The notes below the pieces were generated by a model, which searched no databases, was not told the DNA's origin, and worked only from the letters and a program-made list of their open reading frames with translations. A stretch of DNA of 64,000 nt, from assembly GCA_030323885.1 (NCBI GenBank), contig CM059198.1:8020086-8084085 (forward strand). Reading direction: 5' to 3'. Shown here one piece after another: positions 63,481-64,000 of the stretch (within the stretch, counting starts at the first letter, position 1; every line of letters begins with the position of its first letter). Made by a program: the position numbers and the translations under genes. The DNA comes from Branchipolynoe longqiensis (Eukaryota; Annelida; Polychaeta; Phyllodocida; Polynoidae).

Positions 63481-64000
63481 CATATGATGTTGAATATTAT
63501 AATCCACCTTACTTTAAATTGGGGTACATATATATAGCTTGTATACACTAACTGTATACAGGTGTAGGGCGAGGGGCCTCCGGCAACTCTATTCTATTCT
63601 GCCCGCTACCACTGTGGTTCCCGGGTTCAACGCTAGGGGCGCGTGCAGCGCCTGTGTTGCGCTGCACTGGACACTGGTCACTGCGCTGGCCCAGCACTTG
63701 GCCTTCAACGCTTCACCTTGACACACCTCTTATCGTGTTTTTTTTGTTGTTCTGTTTTCATCTCGTTTGCCCAGCCAGATATCCTTATGCTATTATGCTA
63801 TTGATTACCAATTGTTGATATTGCCTATTGTCAACTCTGTTATCTACGGATATGTTATACTCGCTTATTATATTACATTTACCTGTTACTTATTGTTAAT
63901 AAATTATATCGCCCATACCTAGTCTGTTGCCTCCCTTCAGCCTACATATATATATATATGATGTTGAATATTATAATCCACCTCACTTTAATTTGGAGTA
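63290..64000. repeat. tatgatgttgaatatt tandem array, interrupted by an insertion
   Basis: Units tatgatgttgaatattataa, tccaccttactttag-ttgaag and (ta)n occur at about 63290, 63353, 63402 and 63484, and resume at 63958 to the window end. The interruption is the LTR-like 63540-63946 segment. Confidence 0.9.
63540..63946 (+). mobile_element. Solo-LTR-like insertion, about 407 bp
   Basis: It begins tgtatacactaactgtatac and ends cagcctaca (TG...CA), with a poly(A) signal-like aataaa at 63898-63903 placed as expected for an LTR. The flanks are (ta)n, so the target duplication cannot be read. No protein-coding retroelement sequence is adjacent. Confidence 0.6.

Overview
This window looks like non-coding, repeat-saturated DNA from a eukaryote, most likely a marine invertebrate and plausibly a mollusc. 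I see no convincing host gene, no operon-like layout and no prokaryotic signal. The reasons are: dozens of dispersed tRNA-derived SINE copies in both orientations; many short inverted-repeat DNA transposons (MITEs) nested in one another; long minisatellite and satellite arrays; AT dinucleotide microsatellites; and fragments of LINE, LTR-type and possibly Maverick-type elements. One SINE (called SINE-C here) ends in a gtgtcgttaaa-type tail like those I associate with molluscs and other lophotrochozoans. The species assignment is inference.

Layout. 1-3775 is a 145-bp satellite array. 3815-6985 holds a 24-bp purine minisatellite, MITE-1, a 1.1-kb G-tract and a GC-rich stretch. 7180-7915 is a 92-bp array. 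8.8-16 kb holds SINE tails, a LINE tail, a 42-bp array split by MITE-2, and further MITEs. 16.3-17.5 kb is GC-rich. 17.5-20.3 kb holds a minisatellite-bearing MITE and a 170-bp array. 20.3-25.9 kb is a nested zone in which inserted elements can be compared with empty sites. 26753-31756 is a 5.0-kb foldback element with about 1.6-kb arms, inward tRNA-like units and a 15-bp repeat core, flanked by a 5-bp duplication. 31.9-38 kb holds a 152-bp array, SINEs and pogo-like elements. 38-43 kb holds more MITEs and SINEs, plus a ~91-bp array. 47.6-50.5 kb is a C-rich 160-200 bp array split by a 757-bp hairpin MITE and expanded by a 10-bp repeat. 53-55.2 kb holds a foldback, a virus-like or Maverick-like ORF remnant and a LINE reverse-transcriptase tail. 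56.0-57.1 kb is a 74-bp array. 58.9-59.4 kb is an AT-rich array. The end has SINE-D tandem units and two LTR-like insertions.

The most coherent biological theme is the conversion of mobile DNA into tandem DNA. The 145-bp satellite carries the 3' tail of the dispersed SINE-A. The ~91-bp array at 40.7-41.5 kb carries another part of a SINE-A 3' region. Head-to-tail duplicated SINE tails at 39.5 and 43.1 kb look like intermediates. The second theme is inverted-repeat architecture at every scale, from 20-bp hairpins to the 5-kb foldback. All family names here (SINE-A to D, MITE-1 to 9) are local labels, not database names, and all similarity calls were made by eye.
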